DNA from: UBA1181 sp963631545
Lineage (GTDB): Bacteria; Bacteroidota; Bacteroidia; Bacteroidales; Paludibacteraceae
Direction: 5' to 3'
DNA length: 22,750 nt
Assembly (NCBI GenBank): GCA_963631545.1
Contig: CAVGRN010000036.1
Coordinates: 1-22,750, forward strand
Under the pieces are notes generated by a model. It did not search any database, was not told where the DNA came from, and worked only from the letters and a program-made list of their open reading frames with translations. The first letter of the stretch is position 1. The number at the start of each line of letters is the position of its first letter. The translations under genes and the position numbers were made by a program. Below are positions 16,744-22,750 of the stretch, piece after piece.

Positions 16744-17661
16744 ATGGATAATCAAGAGGCAAAGCAACTTAACCAACCCGATAGGAAGTGGGAAGGCAAG
16801 ACGGGCGGCGGCAAGTTCGGGCAGAACTTCCTGCTGTGGTTTCTCAGTGGGGTGGGCGTGCGCGTGCTTTACCCGATTCTCTATCTTGTCATTCCTTTTT
16901 ATCTGATTTTCGCCAAGAAGGGACGCGACGCCGCCTATCGATACTTTCGCGACAGGCAGGGCTACGCACCGATGCGTGCCGCTTGGGCGACCTTTCAAAA
17001 CCACATTCTCTTTGGCAAGGTGGTGTTAGACAAGTTCGCGCTGTTAGCCGGCAACCGCAGGCAGTTTAAGGTGATTCCATCGGATGAAACCCCCATCCGA
17101 CAACGTATAAGCGAACCTGGCGGATTCATCATCGCCGGGGCGCATGTGGGCAACTTGGAGTTGGCAGGCCTCTGCATTCCTCATTCCGAAAAGCGTATCA
17201 ACGCCATCGTCTTTGGCGGCGAGCAGGCAGGCTTCCAGTCTCGGCGCGACGATGCTTTCAAGCAGTCGGACATCCGCCTGATACCCGTCGGCAACGACTT
17301 GTCGCACCTCTTCACCATTAAGGAGGCGTTGGAGAATGGCGAGATTGTGGTGATACCGTGCGACCGTATGTTCGGCAGCAACAAGGGCGTAGACTGTCCG
17401 TTTTTGGAGGGCGAGGCGAAGTTCCCCCTCGGCACGTTCCGCCTTGCCGCCCAGCTGAACGTCCCTGTGTACACCCTTTTCATTATGAAAGAGAAGGGAA
17501 TGCGCTACCGCACATTTGAAAACCGAATCAACTCCGCCGAGGGCGACGCACGCAAGCAGGCAAGCGAGATGGCTTGCGAGTATGTGCGCCAGTTGAACGA
17601 AATCGTGCGCCGTTACCCTACGCAGTGGTTCAACTTCTTCCCCTTCTGGAATGAAAAATAA
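16744..17661 (+). CDS. LpxL/HtrB-like lysophospholipid acyltransferase
   Basis: A 305-residue membrane-associated acyltransferase. A hydrophobic helix lies at about 38-57. The HX4E catalytic motif is HVGNLE at 134-139 (His134, Glu139), and a basic/PFLEGE-type block follows (IPCDRMFGSN at 204-213, FPLGTFRLA at 227-235). The N-terminal 25 residues are polar and not part of the fold. True LpxL/LpxM act in lipid A synthesis, but this copy leads a run of methyltransferase, hotdog and ketosynthase genes. In Bacteroidota, HtrB-like enzymes with such neighbours occur in flexirubin/aryl-polyene pathways, so transfer of a polyene or unusual acyl chain is a reasonable inference. The next gene starts 30 bases after its stop. 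Confidence 0.85.
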   Translation: MDNQEAKQLNQPDRKWEGKTGGGKFGQNFLLWFLSGVGVRVLYPILYLVIPFYLIFAKKGRDAAYRYFRDRQGYAPMRAAWATFQNHILFGKVVLDKFALLAGNRRQFKVIPSDETPIRQRISEPGGFIIAGAHVGNLELAGLCIPHSEKRINAIVFGGEQAGFQSRRDDAFKQSDIRLIPVGNDLSHLFTIKEALENGEIVVIPCDRMFGSNKGVDCPFLEGEAKFPLGTFRLAAQLNVPVYTLFIMKEKGMRYRTFENRINSAEGDARKQASEMACEYVRQLNEIVRRYPTQWFNFFPFWNEK

Positions 17662-17691
17662 TTTATACACCTATAAATCAATATCATAGAT

Positions 17692-18783
17692 ATGACATTA
17701 GATTCGCCTCAGAAAGAAGCATACGCGAAAGACCACCTCACGGCACTGCAAGCGCAGCGTAAGGCGCAGGAAATCGCTTTCGCCCCCGTTGTGTTTCAAG
17801 TGTCAAGGTTGATGCTGAAGTTCGGCATCCTCCAAATGCTCAGCGACAGCAAAGAGGGTCTTTCCCTCGATGAAATCGAAGAAAAATCGGGCATCTCGCA
17901 CTATGGCGTGCAGTGCCTCTTGGAGGCGTCGCTCACCATCGGCACCGTGTTGTTGAACGACGGGCGGTTCACCATCTCCAAGACGGGCTGGTTCCTGCTG
18001 AATGATGAGTCGGCAAGGGCGAACCTCGACTTCAACCAGGATGTCAACTACCTCGGGCTCTTCAATTTAGAGGAGTCTATTCTTAATGGGAAGCCTGAGG
18101 GCTTGAAAGTGTTTGGCAACTGGCCCACCATCTACGAGGGGTTGTCGCAGCTGCCGCCGCAGGTGCAGAAAAGCTGGTTCGGCTTCGACCATTATTATTC
18201 CGATGGTTCGTTCGCACAGGCGTTGCAGATTGTCTTCCGCAATGGGGCGCGGACGCTGCTCGACGTGGGCGGCAACACCGGGCGTTTCGCCACAGCGTGT
18301 GTGCAGTATAAGGATGATGTGGAGGTAACCATTATGGATCTCCCCCAGCAATTGGAGTTGATGCGCGAGCAGACGAAGGACGTGCCAGGCAAAGACCGCA
18401 TACACGGCGCACCGGGAAACTTGTTGGACAAAAACACCGCTTTCCCCAAAGGTTTTGACGTGATTTGGATGAGTCAGTTCCTCGACTGCTTCGGCGAAGA
18501 CGAGGTGGTGAGCATCCTCTCGCGCGCACGGTGCGGTATGGCAGACGGCACAAGACTCTACATTATGGAGACGTTGTGGGACCGTCAGCGGTTCGAAACC
18601 GCATCGTTCTGCCTTGCCCAGACCAGCATCTACTTTACAGCGATGGCAAACGGTAACAGCAAAATGTTCTACTCGAAAGACCTCTTCCGAATGGTGGAGG
18701 CCGCTGGTTTGCAGATCGCCGAGATACACGATGGGTTGGGGCACGGCCACAGCCTGATTGAATGTAAAACCGCCTCCCGATGA
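17692..18783 (+). CDS. SAM-dependent O-methyltransferase-like protein
   Basis: A 363-residue protein built like plant/bacterial small-molecule O-methyltransferases. The N-terminal dimerisation/winged-helix part covers about 30-110 (FGILQML, LSLDEIEEKSGIS, FTISKTGWFLL), and the C-terminal Rossmann domain about 160-355 holds the SAM-binding loop LLDVGGNTGRF at 189-199 and VTIMDLPQQ at 212-220. FDVIWMSQFLDCF at 255-267 corresponds to the motif before the catalytic-base region; the usual catalytic His there (MxHxLH) is not obvious. It overlaps the next gene by 4 bases (ATGA). A substrate in the adjacent acyl/polyketide pathway, for example an aryl hydroxyl or carboxyl, is inferred. Confidence 0.85.
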   Translation: MTLDSPQKEAYAKDHLTALQAQRKAQEIAFAPVVFQVSRLMLKFGILQMLSDSKEGLSLDEIEEKSGISHYGVQCLLEASLTIGTVLLNDGRFTISKTGWFLLNDESARANLDFNQDVNYLGLFNLEESILNGKPEGLKVFGNWPTIYEGLSQLPPQVQKSWFGFDHYYSDGSFAQALQIVFRNGARTLLDVGGNTGRFATACVQYKDDVEVTIMDLPQQLELMREQTKDVPGKDRIHGAPGNLLDKNTAFPKGFDVIWMSQFLDCFGEDEVVSILSRARCGMADGTRLYIMETLWDRQRFETASFCLAQTSIYFTAMANGNSKMFYSKDLFRMVEAAGLQIAEIHDGLGHGHSLIECKTASR

Positions 18784-19211
18784 CACCGCCACTCCCGATA
18801 GAGGAATATCTTCCGCAGAAACGCCCCTTTATCCTTGTAGACCGCATCTGCGAGGCGGACGAGTACGCCTGCCACTCCGAATTTTCCATCCGCAAAGAGG
18901 ATATGATGACGCGCGGCGAGGCACTGTGCGAAGCGGGTATCCTCGAAAATATGGCGCAGACCTGTGCGGCGCATATCGGCTTTGTGGAGATACACATACG
19001 GAAGAGCCGAAACATACGCATCGGACTGGTGGCTGCAGTGAAAAACTGCGACATACTGCGGAAACCCCTTGTGGGTGAAACCATCCGCACCACGGCGGAG
19101 GTGGCGCAGACATTCGGCGATATGTCCGTCTACCACATCCAAACCCATGCCGACGGCGGCTTGATTGCGGAGGCCGACATACACGTCGTCTTACAAGAAA
19201 ACAATCCATAA
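18780..19211 (+). CDS. Hotdog-fold (FabZ/ApeI-like) protein without the canonical dehydratase histidine
   Basis: A 143-residue hotdog-fold protein. Its start, LPIEEYLPQKRPFILVDRI, matches FabZ-like 3-hydroxyacyl-ACP dehydratases, and AGILENMAQT at 52-61 matches the central helix with the active-site Glu (Glu56). The HFPGxPxxPG loop that carries the catalytic His in FabZ is replaced by a sequence around RKEDMMTRGEALCE, and no His aligns there. Similar His-less proteins occur beside ketosynthases in flexirubin-type clusters of Bacteroidota, by my recollection. Translation is coupled to the methyltransferase by a 4-base overlap, and the ketosynthase starts 3 bases after its stop. It may be a dehydratase with altered chemistry or a non-enzymatic partner. 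Confidence 0.78.
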   Translation: MTPPLPIEEYLPQKRPFILVDRICEADEYACHSEFSIRKEDMMTRGEALCEAGILENMAQTCAAHIGFVEIHIRKSRNIRIGLVAAVKNCDILRKPLVGETIRTTAEVAQTFGDMSVYHIQTHADGGLIAEADIHVVLQENNP

Positions 19212-19214
19212 ACT

Positions 19215-20366
19215 ATGATATACAACGTAGCCGATAATATCATCACGCCACTCGGAAAAACCTCGATGGAGGTCTTCGAGGCGGTGTGCCGGGGCGAGAG
19301 CAAGGCTCGGCTCCACACAGACGCTTTCGGTCTGCCTGAGCCTTTCTTCGGAACGCTTTTTGACAGAGATGAGATAGAATGGGAATTTCGCATGCGCTTC
19401 CCGCTTGGCGGTTCTCCCACCTTTTTCGAGAAATTGATGATTCTCTCTGCCAACGCTGCTATGGAGAGAATCGGGTTGGACCCAGCCCGGCCCGATGTAT
19501 TCTTCGTCCTGTCGTCCACTAAAGGAAACATCGATTTGTTAGAGAACCCCGGGGATTATGACTGCGAAAGGGTGAACTTGGGCGCATCGGCGCAACTCCT
19601 CGGTAAGCAGTTCTTGAACCGCAATCCGGTGGTAACCGTCAGCAACGCCTGCACATCGGGTGTGGCGGCGCAGATTTACGCCAAAGACATACTCGAGGCG
19701 ACAGACCGCTACAAATACGCCGTCGTCGTCGGGGCGGACGTGCTGAGCCGCTTCGTGGTGTCGGGCTTCCAATCGTTCAAGGCACTCTCTGCCGAACGCT
19801 GCCAGCCATTCGACAAAAATCGCAAGGGACTCAACTTGGGCGAGGGCGCAGGAACCATCATCTTAGAGAAAATAAAAGAAGAAGAATATCACCACGGCAC
19901 GCCCATCCTTGGGACGGGAAACCGGAACGACGCCAACCACATCTCCGGTCCGTCGCGCACCGGCGAGGGTCTGCACAACGCCATCGAGGCGGCACTTGGC
20001 GAACAAGGTTTAGACCGAAGTCGCATAGCCTTCATCAATGCGCACGGCACTGCCACGCCCTATAACGACGATATGGAGTCGTGGGCTATCCACCGCAGCG
20101 ACCTCGCCAGCACGCCAACCAACAGCCTGAAAGCCTACTTCGGCCACACGCTTGGGGCGGCGGGCATCATTGAGTGCATCATCTCGAGTTTGGCGTTGAG
20201 CGAGGGCATCGTGCTTCCGTCGTTGGGCATTGCGGAGAAAGGAGTGGTGAAGGACATCAATATCAATGAAACAAAGGCAGAAGCCAACGGCGATGCTTTC
20301 TTGAAAATCATCTCAGGGTTCGGGGGCAGCAACGCCGCCATCATCTATGGGAAAATAGAAAATTGA
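19215..20366 (+). CDS. Beta-ketoacyl-ACP synthase (KAS I/II type)
   Basis: A 383-residue condensing enzyme of the thiolase fold. The catalytic triad is complete: Cys146 in VSNACTSG, His277 in NAHGTATPYND and His311 in YFGHTLGAAG; GEGAGTIILE at 209-218 and the C-terminal GFGGSNAA are also typical. It is shorter than FabF (about 410) and the N-terminal region (LHTDAFGLPEPF) is divergent, as in the ketosynthases of aryl-polyene/flexirubin loci. It probably elongates an acyl or polyene chain together with the hotdog protein. No acyl carrier protein gene lies in this window. Its stop TGA lies just before the next gene. Confidence 0.9.
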   Translation: MIYNVADNIITPLGKTSMEVFEAVCRGESKARLHTDAFGLPEPFFGTLFDRDEIEWEFRMRFPLGGSPTFFEKLMILSANAAMERIGLDPARPDVFFVLSSTKGNIDLLENPGDYDCERVNLGASAQLLGKQFLNRNPVVTVSNACTSGVAAQIYAKDILEATDRYKYAVVVGADVLSRFVVSGFQSFKALSAERCQPFDKNRKGLNLGEGAGTIILEKIKEEEYHHGTPILGTGNRNDANHISGPSRTGEGLHNAIEAALGEQGLDRSRIAFINAHGTATPYNDDMESWAIHRSDLASTPTNSLKAYFGHTLGAAGIIECIISSLALSEGIVLPSLGIAEKGVVKDININETKAEANGDAFLKIISGFGGSNAAIIYGKIEN

Positions 20367-20368
20367 AA

Positions 20369-21037
20369 ATGAAGAAGACAATTCTGACATTATTGTCCGC
20401 CTTGCTCCTCGTGGCTTGCGGCGGCAACACGCAACAGGAGGCAGCACAGCCCGGAAACACGCTTGTGAACTCCATCCAGCAATGTGCGAAACTCAACATC
20501 GCGCAGTACAAAGTGCATAAGGTAATCGTCTACGAAGATCCGGGGACGGTGGAAAGCAACATCCTCTTCGAGAAAATCTCCATTCCCATCCCTGGAAAAA
20601 AGAAAATCCTCATTCCGGTGGATGCCACGGTGAAAACATACATTGATTTCAGCCGGTTTGGCGAGGGCGACATTCGCAAGGAGGGCGAGAAAATCTTCAT
20701 CACCCTGCCCGAGCCGCAAATCGAACTCGTATCCTCTAAAATAGATTACGAGAACGAAAAGTCCATCGTCTCGTGGAACCGCTCCGACTTCACGGAAAAG
20801 GAACGAGAGGAGTTTATCCGCCAAGGGCGCGACAGCATACTGACGAGCCTCGCCCAAAACGACATCATCGGTCGCAGTTGCGCCAACGCCTTCAACGCCC
20901 TGCTGCCCATCCTCACTTCCGCCGGCTTCAAGCCCGAGGACGTTACCATCTCGTTCCCAGACAAAGTGGAGAAGGATAGAACCAGCAAACAGACAATCAT
21001 GCAGTTCACCACCCTGCCAAAACTTCAGGAGCAATGA
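20369..21037 (+). CDS. DUF4230 domain lipoprotein
   Basis: A 222-residue protein with a short lipoprotein signal (MKKTILTLLSALLLVAC, Cys17). The mature part resembles DUF4230: a strand-rich core with YEDPGTVESNILFEKISIPIPGKKKI, TVKTYIDFSRFGEGDIR, a proline-containing beta hairpin (ITLPEPQIELVSSKIDYENE) and a long helix after residue 140. Function unknown; likely envelope-located. The ATG at 20369 is taken; a TTG at 20363 would only add two residues. It starts 2 bases after the ketosynthase stop, so it is translationally linked to the acyl block, and it overlaps the next gene by 4 bases. Confidence 0.85.
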   Translation: MKKTILTLLSALLLVACGGNTQQEAAQPGNTLVNSIQQCAKLNIAQYKVHKVIVYEDPGTVESNILFEKISIPIPGKKKILIPVDATVKTYIDFSRFGEGDIRKEGEKIFITLPEPQIELVSSKIDYENEKSIVSWNRSDFTEKEREEFIRQGRDSILTSLAQNDIIGRSCANAFNALLPILTSAGFKPEDVTISFPDKVEKDRTSKQTIMQFTTLPKLQEQ

Positions 21038-21279
21038 TCACGAAAGCGTGTGTTGAAACCGCCTACTGCTTTTTCCACCAAAAGTGGAGAGTCTACGCCT
21101 TCTCCACCTCTGCCACCCAGAAAGACGAGATTGAGTATGCCATCGAGGCGTATGTCGATGGGATGGACAGGGAACTATACGAGAAAATCTCCGATGGAAG
21201 CGCAGATTTTTTGCGGTCGCACCGCACTTTTGCCGCAGATATGCCACAAGCCGTTGAGCGGTTGGAACGCTTACTTTAA
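21034..21279 (+). CDS. Conserved small protein of unknown function (81 residues)
   Basis: An 81-residue acidic protein with no signal peptide (ITKACVETAYCFFHQKWRVY...). It is predicted mainly helical with an aromatic N-terminal part (YCFFHQKWRVYAFS) and a repeated acidic helix (EIEYAIEAYVDGMDRELYEKI). The ATGA overlap with the DUF4230 gene and the coding composition support it as real. I recall similar small proteins in other Bacteroidales but know no function. Confidence 0.7.
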   Translation: MITKACVETAYCFFHQKWRVYAFSTSATQKDEIEYAIEAYVDGMDRELYEKISDGSADFLRSHRTFAADMPQAVERLERLL

Positions 21280-21305
21280 TCAACTATATAAATTTTAGAA
21301 GAGAT

Positions 21306-21491
21306 ATGGAACATTTGCCGATGAGCGATGCCGCAATGCTGATGAGTGCCATCAACTTCCTGCTGCGCGACGAGATTTTTGAGAACTTAGACCAGATATG
21401 CGAACACTTCAAAGTGAGCCGCAAGGAGGTGGAGGAGAAACTTGCCTCTGCTGGGTTGGAGTATTCCGAAGAACTTAAAAAAGTGTGGTAG
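21306..21491 (+). CDS. DUF4250 domain protein (61 residues)
   Basis: A 61-residue protein matching the small DUF4250 family: LPMSDAAMLMSAINFLLRDE at the start, then LDQICEHFKVSRKEVEEKLASAG. The second half looks like a helix-turn-helix-type helical pair. No function is known. It lies 26 bases after the 81-residue gene; its TAG is followed by one base and then the ATG of the arginase-fold gene. Confidence 0.85.
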   Translation: MEHLPMSDAAMLMSAINFLLRDEIFENLDQICEHFKVSRKEVEEKLASAGLEYSEELKKVW

Positions 21492-21492
21492 A

Positions 21493-22575
21493 ATGGAGCA
21501 ATTAGACCTGTCCGATTGGCTGACGCCTGCCGCAGAACCCTCTGTGGAGGGCGTGTATATGCCTGCCGAAGCCACCATTGGTCAGAATCTCTATGGCGAT
21601 GGGCAAGTGGCTTTGATTGGCTGCGGTGCTGCAGGCAGTGCCATCCGCAAGCATCTCTACGAGTTGGCTCACAGGTTCTGCCACATTCAAATCGCTGATC
21701 TGGGCGATGTGAAGGGCGAAGGCGAGCAACGCTCTGCGAACCTTGAAAAAGCGGTTTGCGAATTGTCGCGGCGAGGCATAATCCCTGTGGTGATGGGCGG
21801 TGAGGCCGACCTGACATTGGCGGCGAGCAGCGGACTTGCCGTGAAATGCGCCAACCAACGCATCTCCATTGTAACGCCGAGGATTGCCAAAACGCCGCAA
21901 GCCGGCGACACACGCATCTCTGCCTGTAATTTTCTCAACTATTTGGAGGCGAAACCTCAAACGTCGGGCATCAACCTCATCGGTTTGCAAAACTACCTCT
22001 GCGCCGAGTGGCAGGAGCAGGCAACCGCAACAGACCAGTATTATCGGTTGAGGCTGCGCAACATCAATCCCATCACCCTTGCCGAGCCGGTGCTGCGCGA
22101 CACAGACCTCTTCTGTCTCGACCTCGCCGCCATTCGCTATGCCGATGCGCCTGCCGCTTCGCTGCCCAATCCTAACGGGATGAGCGGCGCGGAAGCGTGC
22201 CAGTTGGCGCACTTCGCCGGGATGAGCGATACCACTGCCGTCTACTGCCTTTGCGGACTCGACGCTGCCGCCGACGGCAATGGCATAACCGCCTCCCTTG
22301 CGGCGCAAATCGCCTGGCACATCATTGAGGGGATTGACAACCGGTGTGGAGACTACCCGCTGCGTCCCATCACGGAATACCGGAAGTACATCGTTTTGAA
22401 AACGACAGAGTTTGACGACGAGAAAACATTCTACAACAACCCCGCCAACGGACGGTGGTGGGTAGAGATACCGCAATGCGACGGCAACCGAATTTTCGCC
22501 TGCGCACACACCGACTACACCGATATGACCCGAGGCGCAATCCCCGACATTTGGATGAGGAGGTTTATGAAGTGA
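21493..22575 (+). CDS. Arginase/formimidoylglutamase-fold protein lacking metal ligands
   Basis: A 360-residue protein related to ureohydrolases (arginase, formimidoylglutamase), seen in VALIGCGAAGSAIRKHLYEL at 39-58, IIPVVMGGEADLT at 96-108, DTDLFCLDLAAIRYADAP at 203-220 and GMSGAEACQLAHFAGMSD at 229-246. The manganese ligands are mostly gone: the GGDHS motif reads GGEADL, no DAHxD is seen near 120-130, and the DxDxxD strand keeps only Asp210 with Ala in the second position. Hydrolytic activity is therefore doubtful. The start at 21493 is chosen over an upstream in-frame TTG (21442) inside DUF4250. From memory, a similar ureohydrolase-like gene lies near the type IX secretion gene porT in several Bacteroidota; this link is not shown here. 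Confidence 0.75.
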   Translation: MEQLDLSDWLTPAAEPSVEGVYMPAEATIGQNLYGDGQVALIGCGAAGSAIRKHLYELAHRFCHIQIADLGDVKGEGEQRSANLEKAVCELSRRGIIPVVMGGEADLTLAASSGLAVKCANQRISIVTPRIAKTPQAGDTRISACNFLNYLEAKPQTSGINLIGLQNYLCAEWQEQATATDQYYRLRLRNINPITLAEPVLRDTDLFCLDLAAIRYADAPAASLPNPNGMSGAEACQLAHFAGMSDTTAVYCLCGLDAAADGNGITASLAAQIAWHIIEGIDNRCGDYPLRPITEYRKYIVLKTTEFDDEKTFYNNPANGRWWVEIPQCDGNRIFACAHTDYTDMTRGAIPDIWMRRFMK

Positions 22576-22624
22576 ATTGGGTGGAAGAAAATCTACATTG
22601 GATCGGGAATAACGCACATGTTTA

Positions 22625-22656
22625 TTTGCGATTGCAACAGAGAAACTATACCTTTG
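22625..22656 (+). promoter_or_regulatory. Full Bacteroidota promoter for the right-edge gene
   Basis: TTTG at 22625-22628, a 20-base spacer and TACCTTTG at 22649-22656 give the best -33/-7 pair in the window. It lies after the arginase-fold gene and before the start at 22707. Confidence 0.7.
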
Positions 22657-22706
22657 ACGGAAAATGAAGGTAGATTCGATAATCAATCTTGGAAAATCAG
22701 GAATTT

Positions 22707-22750
22707 ATGAGAAAACGAAACTTATGGGCGTTTTGGATGCTGATGATGTC
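22707..22750 (+). CDS. Partial gene, N-terminal signal-like sequence, cut by the window edge
   Basis: From ATG 22707 the frame reads MRKRNLWAFWMLMMS and is open to the edge: a basic start followed by hydrophobic residues, as in an export signal. The start is about 50 bases after the -7 box. A competing frame from ATG 22664 (MKVDSIINLGKSG..) is also open to the edge but would begin only 7 bases after the -7 box, that is, with almost no leader. An exported protein, possibly PorT by recalled gene order, is a guess. Confidence 0.4.
   Translation, partial: MRKRNLWAFWMLMM

Noticed and set aside
21502..22686. A 394-codon open frame on the minus strand opposite the arginase-fold gene
   Set aside because: It is antisense to a gene with recognisable family motifs, has an unusual His/Val/Arg-rich composition and no promoter or ribosome site.

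Overview
This window looks like a chromosomal segment from a member of the Bacteroidota, most likely order Bacteroidales (Prevotella/Porphyromonas-like). I infer this from several matches to the Bacteroidota -7 promoter box TAxxTTTG, weak Shine-Dalgarno sites, and a gene set typical of the phylum: DUF2023 beside flavodoxin, DUF4230, DUF4250, DUF4268, a degenerate arginase-fold protein and a eukaryote-like CarB. By eye the DNA is close to half G+C. I see no rRNA, tRNA, insertion sequence, integrase, phage gene or CRISPR array.

Layout. (1) 1-3966, plus strand: an ABC-F/Uup-type ATPase followed by a prolyl-oligopeptidase family (S9) peptidase without a signal peptide. (2) 3987-5336, minus strand: the scar of an internally deleted AAA-ATPase-like/PD-(D/E)XK gene, then a DUF2023 protein and flavodoxin. 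(3) 5549-8953, minus strand: carB (large subunit of carbamoyl-phosphate synthase). Its 5' leader carries a short open reading frame that ends exactly at an intrinsic terminator, which is the arrangement of a transcription attenuator. (4) 9147-10694, minus strand: a single gene with its own strong terminator. It encodes an N-terminal von Willebrand A-like domain, a Pro/Ala/Glu linker, a coiled coil and a C-terminal DUF3883-like nuclease fold, and both folded domains have lost hallmark acidic residues. (5) 11177-13182, plus strand: lpxK and a purine nucleoside phosphorylase, convergent with an Lrp/AsnC regulator across a shared bidirectional terminator. (6) 13938-16116, minus strand: three tandem FKBP-type peptidyl-prolyl isomerases predicted for cytoplasm, periplasm and lipoprotein locations. 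(7) 16231-22575, plus strand: a DUF4268 protein, then a tight run of LpxL-like acyltransferase, O-methyltransferase-like protein, hotdog-fold protein and ketoacyl synthase. This run resembles part of a flexirubin/aryl-polyene-type pathway. It continues with almost no gaps into a DUF4230 lipoprotein, an 81-residue unknown protein, a DUF4250 protein and an arginase-fold protein without metal ligands. A new promoter and the first codons of a further gene lie at the right edge.

How it fits together. Most genes are housekeeping or envelope functions: lipid A phosphorylation, acyl transfer, periplasmic folding, nucleotide supply and ribosome-associated ATPase. The three least ordinary items are the carB leader-peptide/terminator arrangement, the stand-alone VWA/coiled-coil/nuclease-fold protein with eroded active sites, and the four-gene acyl/methyl/ketosynthase block. 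None is a confirmed new system. All functional statements rest on motif recognition by eye, without database searches.
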